Shown here in pieces: positions 26,923 through 36,799 of a stretch of DNA of 64,000 nucleotides; the stretch's first letter is position 1; every line of letters starts with the position of its first letter. Position numbers and translations under genes: made by a program. Origin of the DNA: Nostoc sp. ATCC 53789 (GTDB taxonomy: Bacteria > Cyanobacteriota > Cyanobacteriia > Cyanobacteriales > Nostocaceae). Location: NCBI RefSeq assembly GCF_009873495.1, contig NZ_CP046703.1, forward strand, positions 558,001 to 622,000, in the 5' to 3' direction. The notes beneath the pieces were generated by a model that was given only the letters and a program-made list of their open reading frames with translations, was not told where the DNA came from and searched no databases.

Positions 26923-29900
26923 ATGAATTTTTTAGAAGAAGATAGTTTATTTTTGAAGAAAATACAACAACTAAAAACTAAACTTGAATTAGTTTTATTG
27001 GAGAAAGCTCCATTAAAGGAATGCACAGTGATTGTGAATAAAACATATCCACTGGAAGTTGTAACATATATTGTTTCAAGCTCAAATAACTCGCTAAAGC
27101 AAATTTGCTCTTATCTTCAAAATGTGTCCGGGGAAGCATTATTACCCAAAGCCATAGTACCAGTATCATATATACCTTTAACTGCCACAGGAGAGGTAGA
27201 CGAATTGGCTCTGATGAACATTCCTATTGTTGATGAAAGTTTAATTGAGCAAGTAGAAAAGCAATTAAACTCGCATCACAAAATTGAACAGGCAGTGGTA
27301 GTGGTGCAGGAGTTGAGAAAGAATATCCCCTCACTCCATTTATCGGATTTGATCCCAGATTGGCAAGACAAGAATGCGATCGCCGGAGGCGGGGTTTTGC
27401 CCATCGCTAACGTTGTCCCAATTCCCATAGGCTCCCAAGCCAATACACAACAACATTTCTCAGAGCCAAAGCCACTTGCCATCAGCCACGGCGGTATTCT
27501 ACCGGATGATCCCAATGCACCTATTACCTTGCCCGAAGTTTTGCAAACAGCCGCGCAACAGGTTAAAAGTGCGGGAATTATTTACCTGTTGCCCGATGGC
27601 ACAGAACTACGCCAATCATACGCTGAGTTACTGGAAGTTGCAGAGCGGATTCTTGCTGGTTTGAGAAAGTTGGGACTTAAGCCAAAAAACAAAGTCATAT
27701 TGCAGATGGAACTTAGCCGTGACATTATTCCCGCTTTTTGGGGCTGTATATTGGGAGGCTTTGTCCCCGTAATCATGGAAGTGCCACCGACTTATAGAGA
27801 ATCAAACAAGGTGGTGGATAAGCTTTGTCATATTTGGCAGTTCTTAGATAGTCCAGTTATCTTAACTACAGAAGCTCTCAAACCAGAGATAGAATTTCTA
27901 TCAGAATGGCTACCAGTAGAACGCATCAAGATAGGCACAATTGAAGTATTAAAAAACAATACTGCCAGTAAACAATATCACCATAGTCAACCAGATGAGG
28001 TAGCTCTTTTCAACCTGACTTCTGGCAGTACAGGAATACCAAAATGCGTTCAATTGACTCATCAAAATCTCATTGCTCGCGCCAAAGGGGCTAACCTACT
28101 TAATCAACACGAGTCAGAAGATGTAATTTTGAATTGGCTGCCGTTCGATCACATTGGCAGCATTTCCGACTGGCATATTCGTGGTGTGGAATTGGGTTGC
28201 ACGCTGGTTTATGCACAGAAAGAATATATTTTGGGTCGCATTCTCAACTGGTTGGATTTAATTAATAAATACCAGGTTACTCATAGCTGGGCACCCAACT
28301 TTGCTTATGCGATAGTTAATGACTCTCTCAAACAAGAACCAGAACAAAACTGGAACTTATCGTTCGTGAAATTTCTACTGACAGCTGGTGAAGCAGTATC
28401 TAGTAAAGCTGTGGAGGATTTTCGAGAAAACTTGGTTGTATATGGACTCAAAGCAACGGCAATTCGCCCAGCCTTTGGTATGGCTGAGATGGGTTCGGGA
28501 ATTACATATTATCAGCCCCTTCAGGAAGCACCTTTGTTGTTCCATAGAGTAGACAAATCTATATTGCAAGGTACTATTAAACGAGTAGAAACAGACCATC
28601 CAAATTACAGTACTTTTACCGATTTAGGCTCAGTCATTCCTGGAATTACCATTCGCATAGTAGACGAGCAAAACTCTGTATTAAGAGAAGACACCATAGG
28701 GCGTTTGCAAGTTAAAGGCGATGCAGTTTCTCCAGGATATTACAACAACCACAATGCCAACAATCAATCTTTTTTAAAAGATGGCTGGTTTGATACTGGA
28801 GATTTAGGATTTATTACCAACGGACAATTGGTGGTTACTGGTCGTGCCAAAGAAACTATTATCATCAATGGAGCCAACTACTACAGCCATGAAATTGAAG
28901 CAGTAGTTGAAGAAATTGCAGAAATTGAAGTGTCCTACACTGCCGCTTGTGCAGTATGCAATGCTGATGATGCAACAGAGAAACTGGCTATTTTCTTCAG
29001 TTCGCCGATTACAGAAGAAGCAAAACTGCTAGAGCTACTAAAGAAAATTCGCCAAACAGTGGTGAACAAAATCGGCTTAAATCCTGATTATTTAATTTTA
29101 TTAGCTAAAGAAGATATCCCCAAAACCGTTATTGGTAAAATTCAGCGATCGCAACTTAGCGATCGCTTCCATGCAGGTGAGTTTAACCCGATTCTAAAAC
29201 GATTAGATATTTTACTAGGCAATACCAACACTATTCCTGATTGGTTTTACCAAAAAGTCTGGCGACCCAAGCAAGCCAAGGCTTTGAAGACTTTATCCTC
29301 AAATTTTATAACTATAGTCTTCCTTGACGAGTTAGGGTTGGGGACATTTATTTGTCAGCAACTAGAACAGCAAAACCTACCATGTTTGTGTGTCTCACCT
29401 GGTTCATATTTTGCTAAAAAAAGCCCCAATCACTTCTTTTTAGCTCCTGGAAATGCAGATCATTATCAGCTATTGCTTGATACCATAAAAGCAGATAACC
29501 TGACAATTGGTCAAATTCTCCATTTGTGGAATTATCAAGAGTATCAAGGAGAAATAAAAAGCATAGAAGCTCTTGAAAAAGCCCAAAGTCAGGGAATTTA
29601 CAGTTTATTGTTTCTTACTCAAGCCCTAGCAAAAACTCAGAATTTCCAAGATTTAGTTCAGTTATTGTTTGTTTCTAGCTACACCCAGTCTACGCAACCA
29701 ACAGACAAGATAGCTTATGAAAAATCTCCTGTTCTCGGTGTAATTAAAACTATCCCCCAGGAAATACCCTGGTTAAATTGTCGTCACATCGATTTGACAC
29801 CAAATTTGATACAGGTGAATGCGAACTATCTTCTACAAGAACTCCAGGTTTTATCAAAAGAGCAAGAGGTAGCTTATCGAAATGGGCAGCGTTTGATTGC

Positions 29901-31212
29901 AGGTTTAGAAAAAGTTTATCTGGAAGATAAACCAAAGCAAAAACTTCCCTTTAAATCAGGGGGGATGTATCTAATCAGTGGTGGGCTTGGGGGTGTTGTA
30001 GTTGAAATTGCTAAATATCTAATTAAGTTTTTTAATGCCAAATTATTATTAGTAGGTCGGACTCATTTACCAAATGAAAATATCACATCCAACGTCTCTA
30101 CGGAAATATTAGAAAAAGTAAAGCTTTACCAGGAATTAAAGCAGTTGGGATCGGTGGTTTATGAGGCAGTGGATATCTGCGACTTGCAAGCATTGCAACA
30201 AGTGGTAGAAAAAGTCAAGGCTAACTGGGGAAGTCAGCTGGATGGGGTGATTCATCTGGCGGGAACTTACCAGGAACAAATGCTAGTGGATGAAACACCA
30301 CAAAGTTTAGCTGCAATCTTACGACCCAAAGTCTTAGGTGCTTGGGTACTGCATCAAGTTTTAGAGAAGCAAGGACAGGGGGTTTTCATTAGCTTTTCGT
30401 CTTTAGCAAGTTTCTTTGGTGGCGCTACCATTTCCGCTTATGCTGCTGCTAACAATTTTTTGGAAAGCTTTAATCAATACCAACGTTCTATTGGTGGGTT
30501 GCACAACTATTGCTTTGCTTGGACAATTTGGCATGATACAGGGATCAACAAGGGTTATCAGAGGCAAGAAATCACCCACGCTCAAGGCTTTTATGAGATG
30601 AGCCTGCAACAAGGGTTGTATTCCTTCTTGGCTGGTTTATATCATGACCAACCACAGCTGATAGTCGGTTTAGATGGCAGTAATGCCAAAATTCGGCGTT
30701 TTACCTCGGAGTTTCCAGGGTTACAGAAATTAACTGCCTATTTCACTACGAGTAACGGTTCTGCCGTACCAGAGCTATCAGATTTTACAGTGCGCGATCG
30801 CTTCACAACAACTGTCAACTGTGACTTCGTGCAACTATCACAAATGCCCCTCACTGCTAGCGGCGAAATTAATCGAGAATTATTGGCTAGGGGTATGACT
30901 AGTATAGGAGCGATCGCTCCCCGAAACGAAACGGAACGGCAAATAGCTCAAACCTGGCAAGAAGTTTTAGGAATACCCCAAATCGGCATTCACGACAACT
31001 TCTTTGAACTGGGAGGAAATTCTTTGCTAGCCTTCCAAGTCATTTCTCGGTTGCGTGAGACTTTTTCTGTTGAATTGTCGCCCAATCGTTTTTTTGCATC
31101 GCCTACCGTAGCTGGTTTGGGAGAAAGTCTGGAGGCGCTACAAACTGTTGTCACCAAATGGAATGCAGCTATGGATGACGCAGAAAAAGAATATGAGGGA
31201 GGCGTACTATAA
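26923..31212 (+). CDS. aerA: AerA-like loading protein, A-KR-T
   Basis: This 1429-residue starter protein has an adenylation domain at about 190-760 (LFNLTSGSTGIPKC near 366, GWFDTGDLG, PKTVIGKIQRSQL with the catalytic Lys), a ketoreductase at about 1005-1210 (YLISGGLGGVVVEIAKYL, FSSLASF, YAAANNF), and a carrier domain at about 1350-1429 (NFFELGGNSLLAF). There is no condensation or ketosynthase domain. In aeruginosin pathways AerA activates an aryl-pyruvate and reduces it on the enzyme to the aryl-lactate that starts the peptide. PLTATGEVDELAL (about 85-97) and PLTASGEINRELL (about 1306-1318) look like two halves of a pseudo-A subdomain, as in keto-acid modules. The next gene starts right after its stop. 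The A substrate cannot be read from a code, because keto-acid pockets differ. Confidence 0.82.
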   Translation: MNFLEEDSLFLKKIQQLKTKLELVLLEKAPLKECTVIVNKTYPLEVVTYIVSSSNNSLKQICSYLQNVSGEALLPKAIVPVSYIPLTATGEVDELALMNIPIVDESLIEQVEKQLNSHHKIEQAVVVVQELRKNIPSLHLSDLIPDWQDKNAIAGGGVLPIANVVPIPIGSQANTQQHFSEPKPLAISHGGILPDDPNAPITLPEVLQTAAQQVKSAGIIYLLPDGTELRQSYAELLEVAERILAGLRKLGLKPKNKVILQMELSRDIIPAFWGCILGGFVPVIMEVPPTYRESNKVVDKLCHIWQFLDSPVILTTEALKPEIEFLSEWLPVERIKIGTIEVLKNNTASKQYHHSQPDEVALFNLTSGSTGIPKCVQLTHQNLIARAKGANLLNQHESEDVILNWLPFDHIGSISDWHIRGVELGCTLVYAQKEYILGRILNWLDLINKYQVTHSWAPNFAYAIVNDSLKQEPEQNWNLSFVKFLLTAGEAVSSKAVEDFRENLVVYGLKATAIRPAFGMAEMGSGITYYQPLQEAPLLFHRVDKSILQGTIKRVETDHPNYSTFTDLGSVIPGITIRIVDEQNSVLREDTIGRLQVKGDAVSPGYYNNHNANNQSFLKDGWFDTGDLGFITNGQLVVTGRAKETIIINGANYYSHEIEAVVEEIAEIEVSYTAACAVCNADDATEKLAIFFSSPITEEAKLLELLKKIRQTVVNKIGLNPDYLILLAKEDIPKTVIGKIQRSQLSDRFHAGEFNPILKRLDILLGNTNTIPDWFYQKVWRPKQAKALKTLSSNFITIVFLDELGLGTFICQQLEQQNLPCLCVSPGSYFAKKSPNHFFLAPGNADHYQLLLDTIKADNLTIGQILHLWNYQEYQGEIKSIEALEKAQSQGIYSLLFLTQALAKTQNFQDLVQLLFVSSYTQSTQPTDKIAYEKSPVLGVIKTIPQEIPWLNCRHIDLTPNLIQVNANYLLQELQVLSKEQEVAYRNGQRLIAGLEKVYLEDKPKQKLPFKSGGMYLISGGLGGVVVEIAKYLIKFFNAKLLLVGRTHLPNENITSNVSTEILEKVKLYQELKQLGSVVYEAVDICDLQALQQVVEKVKANWGSQLDGVIHLAGTYQEQMLVDETPQSLAAILRPKVLGAWVLHQVLEKQGQGVFISFSSLASFFGGATISAYAAANNFLESFNQYQRSIGGLHNYCFAWTIWHDTGINKGYQRQEITHAQGFYEMSLQQGLYSFLAGLYHDQPQLIVGLDGSNAKIRRFTSEFPGLQKLTAYFTTSNGSAVPELSDFTVRDRFTTTVNCDFVQLSQMPLTASGEINRELLARGMTSIGAIAPRNETERQIAQTWQEVLGIPQIGIHDNFFELGGNSLLAFQVISRLRETFSVELSPNRFFASPTVAGLGESLEALQTVVTKWNAAMDDAEKEYEGGVL

Positions 31213-34200
31213 ATGACAATAATAGAATTTGTATCTTATTTAAATAGTTTAGGCATAAAAATTTGGCTGGAAGGCGGCCAGTTAAATTATCGCGCTCCCA
31301 AGGGAGTGATGAACCCAGACCTGAAAAATAAATTGCTAGGGCGCAAATCAGAAATCCTGGCTTTTCTAGAAGAAGCTCAGATTGCAACAGACTCTTCCTT
31401 TGAGCCAATACCATCTATAGAACGCTCTGAAGAGTTGCCTTTATCTTTTGCCCAGCAGAGGATGTGGTTTCTCTATCAATTAGAAAGCCAAAGCCCATTT
31501 TATAACGAGGGTTTACAGCTGCGCGTTGCAGGTGTACTCAACGTAGAAGCTCTACAGCAAAGTATCAACGAAATCATCTGCCGTCACGAAATTTTACGGA
31601 CAACATTTCCCGCAGTTGACGGGAAACCCTTGCAAATCATTTCTCCTAGCTTGACAATCAACATACCAGTGCTGGACTTGCAAGGTTTAGAAGAATCAGA
31701 AGTACAACAGATTGTCACCAAAGAAGCTCGCCAGCCTTTTGATTTGAGTAATGGCCCTTTATTGCGGGTTACTTTACTGCGCCTGGGATCGGAGTCCCAT
31801 GTCCTGGTATTGATCATGCACCACATAATCACGGATGGCTGGTCAATGGGGATATTCATCCAAGAATTGTCCACTCTCTACCGAGGTTTTACTCTTAATT
31901 CCCCTTTGCTTCTGGCTGAATTGCCCATCCAGTATGCTGATTTTGCAGTTTGGCAACGACAGTGGTTGACTGAGGAAATTCAAAAACAGCAACTAAATTA
32001 CTGGAAGCAACAGTTAGCCGATGCGCCACCCTTATTAGAACTACCCACAGACAAACCACGCCCCGCCGTTCAGACTTTCTGTGGTGCTACCCAGGAATTT
32101 CAAATTGACCAGAATTTGAGCAAGCAAATCAAAACCTTCAGCCAACAGTCAGGAGCTACCCTATTTCATACCCTACTGGCGGCTTTCGTCGTTTTAATGT
32201 TTCGTTACAGTGGTCAAGATGATATCTGCATTGGTAGCCCCATTGCCAATCGCAACCGCAGAGAAATAGAATCATTGATTGGCTTTTTTGTCAATACATT
32301 GGTACTGCGTAACCAGATCAAAGGAAATCCCAGTTTCAATGAGTTTCTCTCTCAAGTGCGGCAAGTTGCAACTTCCGCTTACACTCACCAAGATGTTCCT
32401 TTTGAACAAGTGGTAGAAGCGTTGCAACCAGAACGTTCTCTCAGCTACAATCCCCTATTCCAAGTGGTCTTTGTCTTAGAGAATTTCTTGTTGGATACAT
32501 TAGAATTGCCTGATGTCACCCTGACTCCTCAATTTGTAGAACGTGGAACATCTCAGTTTGATTTGACCTTGGCCGTTTGGGAGACAAAAGCAGGACTGAT
32601 AGGTTCGTGGGAATATAACAGCGACCTATTTGAGCCAGATACCATTGCGAGGATGACAAGTCATTTCCAGACTTTGTTAGCAGCGATTATTGCTAATCCA
32701 AATCAATCCATTGGTGAATTACCACTGCTGAGTCAGCAAGAGCGACATCAGTTGTTAGTGGAATGGAATGATACTTATACGCCTTATCCTAAGAGCAAAT
32801 GCATCCATGAGTTGTTTGAGGAACAGGTAGAAAAAACACCAAATGCGATCGCAGTAGTCTATGAGAATGAGTCCCTCACATACCAACAGTTGAACGATCG
32901 CGCGAATCAGTTGGCGCATTATTTGCAAACTTTAGGTGTGGGTGCAGAAATCTTAGTAGGAATTTGCATTGAGCGTTCGTCGAAGACGTTGCCGAAGGCA
33001 TCGCTCTTAATGGTAGTAGGATTGCTGGGCATTCTCAAGGCTGGTGGAGCATACCTACCCCTTGACCCAGCATATCCCCAAGAGCGGTTGGCGTTCATGC
33101 TAGAAGATGCTCAGGTATCGGTGCTACTGACCCTGGAAAGTCTGGTTACAACCTTGCCGCCACATCAAGCGCAGGTAGTTTGTCTTGATAGCGTAACCTT
33201 CAGCGCAAGAACAGAAAATTTACTCCACACAGTCACAACTGACAATCTAGCTTATGTGATTTATACCTCTGGTTCTACCGGCAGACCCAAAGGAGTGCAA
33301 ATTGAACATCGAGGATTATTAAATCTCGTCTTTTGGCATCAACAAGCTTTTGCCGTGTCGTCCCTTGACCGAGTAACACAAGTTGCTGGAGTAGCATTTG
33401 ACGCTTGTGGTTGGGAAATCTGGCCTTATCTGACGGCGGGAGCTAGTATTCACTTTCCCGATGATGAAACCCGGCTTTACCCTGAGCAAATGCGAGACTG
33501 GCTGTTGTCAAAGGCAATAACCATTAGCTTTCTACCAACACCAATGGCCGAGAAAGTTCTGTCATTAAATTGGCCGGCCAATGCTGCTTTGCGAACTTTG
33601 CTCACGGGTGGAGATCAACTTCATCAATATCCTTCGACTTCTCATCCCTTTGAGGTGGTGAATAATTACGGGCCAACGGAGAATACTGTAGTCGCAACAT
33701 CCGGTACTGTTCCGAAAAGACAACAAGCTTACTTACCACCTGCGATCGGGCGAGCGATCGCAAACACCCAAGTTTATGTACTGGATTCCCTGTTGCAGCC
33801 TGTACCCATTGGTGTCATAGGCGAATTGCACATCGGCGGTGAGAGTTTGGCACGGGGTTATCTCCACCGTCCCGACCTAACCGCAGAACGCTTCATTCGT
33901 AACCCTTTTAATAGAAGCAGGGGGCATACTTCGACTGCGCTCAGTAACCAGGGAGTAGGGGGCAAGGGGGAAACAGAAAACTGCGATCGCTTGTATAAGA
34001 CGGGCGATTTGGTTCGCTACCAAGCTGATGGCAATATAGAATTCTTGGGTCGCATTGATCACCAAGTCAAGATTCGCGGCTTCCGCATTGAACTTTCGGA
34101 AATTGAAGCTATTTTGACTCAACACCCCCAGGTACGGGATGCTGTTGCGATCGCTAGAGAAGATATACCTGGTGTTAAAAGTTTGGCGGCTTATATCATC

Positions 34201-36051
34201 CCAGAATTGACACAGCCAACCAGTAATGAGCTACGCCTGTTTCTCAAGTCAAAGCTCCCCAGTTACATGGTTCCTGCATCCTTCACAATTCTAGAAGTTC
34301 TGCCGATTACCCCCAACGGGAAAGTAGATCGTCGGGCATTACCAGTACCGGAGTTCGAGTCCGATGAATCCACTGGCTTTGTCTCTCCTCACACCCAGAC
34401 TCAAGAAGTCTTGGCAAAGATTTGGCGGGATATTTTAGTCCTAAAACAAGTCGGCATCCACGACAACTTCTTTGAATTGGGTGGGGATTCGATCATTAGT
34501 ATGCAAATTATTGCTAAAGCTAATCAAGCTGGACTCAAACTTACTCCAAAACAACTATTTCAACACCAAACAATTGCTGAATTAGCTCCTGTTGCTGGTA
34601 TAATTAGCTCGGTTCAATCAGAACAAGGTTTAGTTACAGGGATTGTCCCTCTAACACCGATTCTGCACTGGTTCTTTGAGCAAAATCTGCCGGAACCTCA
34701 TCACTTTAACCAATCCTTCCTGCTAGAAGTTCCCGCAAATTTGCAACCGGAATTACTAGAACAGGCATTACAAAAGTTACTCTCCCATCACGATGCTTTA
34801 CGACTGCGGTTTGTGCAGCAGGAGGGGCAATGGCAGCAGTACAACAGTGATGCCAGCGATGAAGTATCGTTGGGCATTACAGATTTGTCATATCTGCCCC
34901 CAGCAGAATGGTTAAAGGCGATTGAAGCAAAAGCGGACGAAACACAAAGCACGCTGAACTTAGCAGATGGGCCGCTGATGCGGGTCGTTCTGTTTCACTT
35001 AGGCAATTCTCCCGCACGTTTACTCATCGTCATCCATCACTTGGCTGTCGATGGCATCTCGTGGCGGATTTTGCTAGAAGACTTATCTGAGGCATACAAA
35101 CAATTAGAAGTTGGCAAAACTATCCAACTACCTACAAAAACCACATCCTTTAAGGATTGGGCAATTCGATTGCAGGATTATGCCCGCAGTCAAGAACTCC
35201 ATTCACAGCTAAATTATTGGCTGGACTCAATGCGGTTCCCAATTGCTCCTTTACCGTTGGATTATGCTGCTATTGCTCAAGATAACACTGTAGCTTCTAG
35301 TCGGATTGTATCTGTATACCTGAGTGTAGAACAGACTCGCGCCCTGTTGCACGATGTCCCCGGAGCCTACAACACCCAAATTAACGATGTCCTGCTGACG
35401 GCATTGGTGCAAACTTTCACTCGTTGGACAAGTTCTTACTCCCTACTGATTGACTTAGAAGGTCACGGACGAGAGGACTTGTTTGAGGATGTGGACTTGT
35501 CCCGCACGGTAGGCTGGTTTACTAGTATATTCCCCGTTCTCTTAAAACTTGAGGATCGCAACGATCCCGGAAAGGTTCTCAAGTCGGTAAAAGAGCAACT
35601 GCGACGTATTCCCAACCGGGGTATTGGTTATGGCATCTGGCGATATCTTAGCCTGGATGAGAGCGATCGCAATCAATTACAAGTGTTCCCCAAAGCTGAG
35701 GTGAGCTTTAACTACTTAGGTCAATTCGATCAAACGCAGTTAGCAACCCTTGGCTGGAAATATGCCCAAGAGTCTAGCGGTTCCATTCACAGCCCCAAAG
35801 GACAGCGCCGCCATTTGTTAACTGTGAATGGATTAGTTGTTGAAGGGAGGTTGAAATTAGAGTGGCAATATAGCGAGCATTTTCATTCCTGGGCCACTGT
35901 AGAAAATCTCGCTAATGAGTATATAGAAACCTTAGAAACTATTATTGCCCACTGCTTAACTCCAGAGGCAGGTGGTTATACTCCTTCTGATTTCCCAGAA
36001 GTTGAGTTTAGCCAAGAAGCTTTGGACGAACTGCTAGCAGAAATTAATTAA
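31213..36051 (+). CDS. aerB: AerB-like synthetase, C-A-T-E, predicted D-leucine module
   Basis: The protein has 1612 residues. An N-terminal TubC-type docking segment (1-55) precedes the condensation domain (LSFAQQRMWFL; HHIITDG at 203), the A domain (YTSGSTG near 684; FDACGWE), the carrier (FFELGGDSI near 1086) and the epimerase (HHLAVDG near 1275, EGHGRED, VGWFTSIFPV). By motif alignment the specificity code is DAWFLGNVVK, identical to a known leucine code, so the product residue should be D-Leu, as in many aeruginosins. The start directly follows the aerA stop, with GGGAGG in the end of aerA. Two repeat-derived in-frame insertions lie in the A domain (ERSSKTLPKASLL near 590, and before RLYKTGD near 900-925). 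Activity must tolerate them. Confidence 0.88.
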   Translation: MTIIEFVSYLNSLGIKIWLEGGQLNYRAPKGVMNPDLKNKLLGRKSEILAFLEEAQIATDSSFEPIPSIERSEELPLSFAQQRMWFLYQLESQSPFYNEGLQLRVAGVLNVEALQQSINEIICRHEILRTTFPAVDGKPLQIISPSLTINIPVLDLQGLEESEVQQIVTKEARQPFDLSNGPLLRVTLLRLGSESHVLVLIMHHIITDGWSMGIFIQELSTLYRGFTLNSPLLLAELPIQYADFAVWQRQWLTEEIQKQQLNYWKQQLADAPPLLELPTDKPRPAVQTFCGATQEFQIDQNLSKQIKTFSQQSGATLFHTLLAAFVVLMFRYSGQDDICIGSPIANRNRREIESLIGFFVNTLVLRNQIKGNPSFNEFLSQVRQVATSAYTHQDVPFEQVVEALQPERSLSYNPLFQVVFVLENFLLDTLELPDVTLTPQFVERGTSQFDLTLAVWETKAGLIGSWEYNSDLFEPDTIARMTSHFQTLLAAIIANPNQSIGELPLLSQQERHQLLVEWNDTYTPYPKSKCIHELFEEQVEKTPNAIAVVYENESLTYQQLNDRANQLAHYLQTLGVGAEILVGICIERSSKTLPKASLLMVVGLLGILKAGGAYLPLDPAYPQERLAFMLEDAQVSVLLTLESLVTTLPPHQAQVVCLDSVTFSARTENLLHTVTTDNLAYVIYTSGSTGRPKGVQIEHRGLLNLVFWHQQAFAVSSLDRVTQVAGVAFDACGWEIWPYLTAGASIHFPDDETRLYPEQMRDWLLSKAITISFLPTPMAEKVLSLNWPANAALRTLLTGGDQLHQYPSTSHPFEVVNNYGPTENTVVATSGTVPKRQQAYLPPAIGRAIANTQVYVLDSLLQPVPIGVIGELHIGGESLARGYLHRPDLTAERFIRNPFNRSRGHTSTALSNQGVGGKGETENCDRLYKTGDLVRYQADGNIEFLGRIDHQVKIRGFRIELSEIEAILTQHPQVRDAVAIAREDIPGVKSLAAYIIPELTQPTSNELRLFLKSKLPSYMVPASFTILEVLPITPNGKVDRRALPVPEFESDESTGFVSPHTQTQEVLAKIWRDILVLKQVGIHDNFFELGGDSIISMQIIAKANQAGLKLTPKQLFQHQTIAELAPVAGIISSVQSEQGLVTGIVPLTPILHWFFEQNLPEPHHFNQSFLLEVPANLQPELLEQALQKLLSHHDALRLRFVQQEGQWQQYNSDASDEVSLGITDLSYLPPAEWLKAIEAKADETQSTLNLADGPLMRVVLFHLGNSPARLLIVIHHLAVDGISWRILLEDLSEAYKQLEVGKTIQLPTKTTSFKDWAIRLQDYARSQELHSQLNYWLDSMRFPIAPLPLDYAAIAQDNTVASSRIVSVYLSVEQTRALLHDVPGAYNTQINDVLLTALVQTFTRWTSSYSLLIDLEGHGREDLFEDVDLSRTVGWFTSIFPVLLKLEDRNDPGKVLKSVKEQLRRIPNRGIGYGIWRYLSLDESDRNQLQVFPKAEVSFNYLGQFDQTQLATLGWKYAQESSGSIHSPKGQRRHLLTVNGLVVEGRLKLEWQYSEHFHSWATVENLANEYIETLETIIAHCLTPEAGGYTPSDFPEVEFSQEALDELLAEIN
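32971..33006. repeat. GCGTTCGTC...GGCATCGC repeat inserted in the AerB A domain
   Basis: Compared with the homologous stretch of the synthetase at 54092 (VERSLLMVVRLLAILKAGG), AerB reads IERSSKTLPKASLLMVVGLL: eight extra residues from 24 bp of an interspersed GC-rich repeat. The length is a multiple of three, so the frame is kept. Confidence 0.75.
33914..33993. repeat. Repeat-derived in-frame insertion before the A7 motif of AerB
   Basis: Between NPFNRS and RLYKTGD the gene carries CTTCGACTGCGCTCAGTAAC plus a G-rich run (gggagtagggggcaaggggg). This encodes about 25 extra residues rich in Gly, Ser and Thr. The core matches the nifJ insertion at 1236. Confidence 0.78.
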
Positions 36052-36193
36052 ATAAAGTCGTTCACATCTAGAAAGTAGATTTCTGTTTTAACAAGGTTTT
36101 CTGCAAATAAACTAAATTCCTGGAGGTTATCTATAACCAAATTGCCAATGACTCGCTACCAAAAAATATCATGATGATTACTCAGGAAAAACT

Positions 36194-36790
36194 ATGCTGG
36201 AATTTCAGATTGAATTTCAACCTCGTATCCCTCCTTCAAAAAATTTAGTCATAGGTACTTTGGGGCCTAATGCTACTAGTAGCGACTACGCTGCCAAGCA
36301 TATAACTAACCATCTGCTCTCAGAACAATTTACTGTATCAACTCAGTTATTTGATACTTTTATAGATGTCAAAGAAGCTTTACTACAAGACAAAGTAGAT
36401 ATGGCTTTAGTGCCTCATGCTTACGACCGAATTAATGAGTTTTACATGGAGCCAAGTTTTGATTTAGGCTTCATTTTTATATTTCCTACTCCAGTTTATG
36501 GATTGGCTAAGAAAAAAAATAAAGAGGTAGTTTTCAATGGTTCTAGAATTGTTACCCATCCGGCTCCTCTACCTCTGTTAACAAAACTCTTGCCAGACTC
36601 TCAAGATCAAACACAAATACAAGTGGATTTGTCTCCTTCTACCAGCGATTCAGCGATGCAGGTAATGCAGGGTTTAGCCGATTTTGCTATCACTAATGAG
36701 AATGCGGTGAAAGCCTACGATTTAGAATTTATTTCAATCTATGGAAACATCCGTATGAGTTGGTCGATTTTTCAGAAAAAATTAAATTAG
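36194..36790 (+). CDS. aerD: Prephenate decarboxylase, BacA/AerD family (Choi biosynthesis)
   Basis: A 198-residue protein with strong BacA resemblance: GTLGPNATSSDYAAKHI (residues 23-39), LVPHAYDRINEFYMEP (near 75-90), PVYGLA, VTHPAPLPLL, ITNENA and MSWSIFQK at the C-terminus. BacA and AerD decarboxylate prephenate without aromatising it, giving the dihydro-4-hydroxyphenylpyruvate from which anticapsin (bacilysin) or the octahydroindole Choi (aeruginosin) is built. The start at 36194 has AGGAAA upstream. It is followed 9 bp later by the BacB-like gene, which strengthens the call. It is the first gene after aerB, 142 bp downstream. Confidence 0.92.
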   Translation: MLEFQIEFQPRIPPSKNLVIGTLGPNATSSDYAAKHITNHLLSEQFTVSTQLFDTFIDVKEALLQDKVDMALVPHAYDRINEFYMEPSFDLGFIFIFPTPVYGLAKKKNKEVVFNGSRIVTHPAPLPLLTKLLPDSQDQTQIQVDLSPSTSDSAMQVMQGLADFAITNENAVKAYDLEFISIYGNIRMSWSIFQKKLN

Positions 36791-36799
36791 CAAAAAGTT

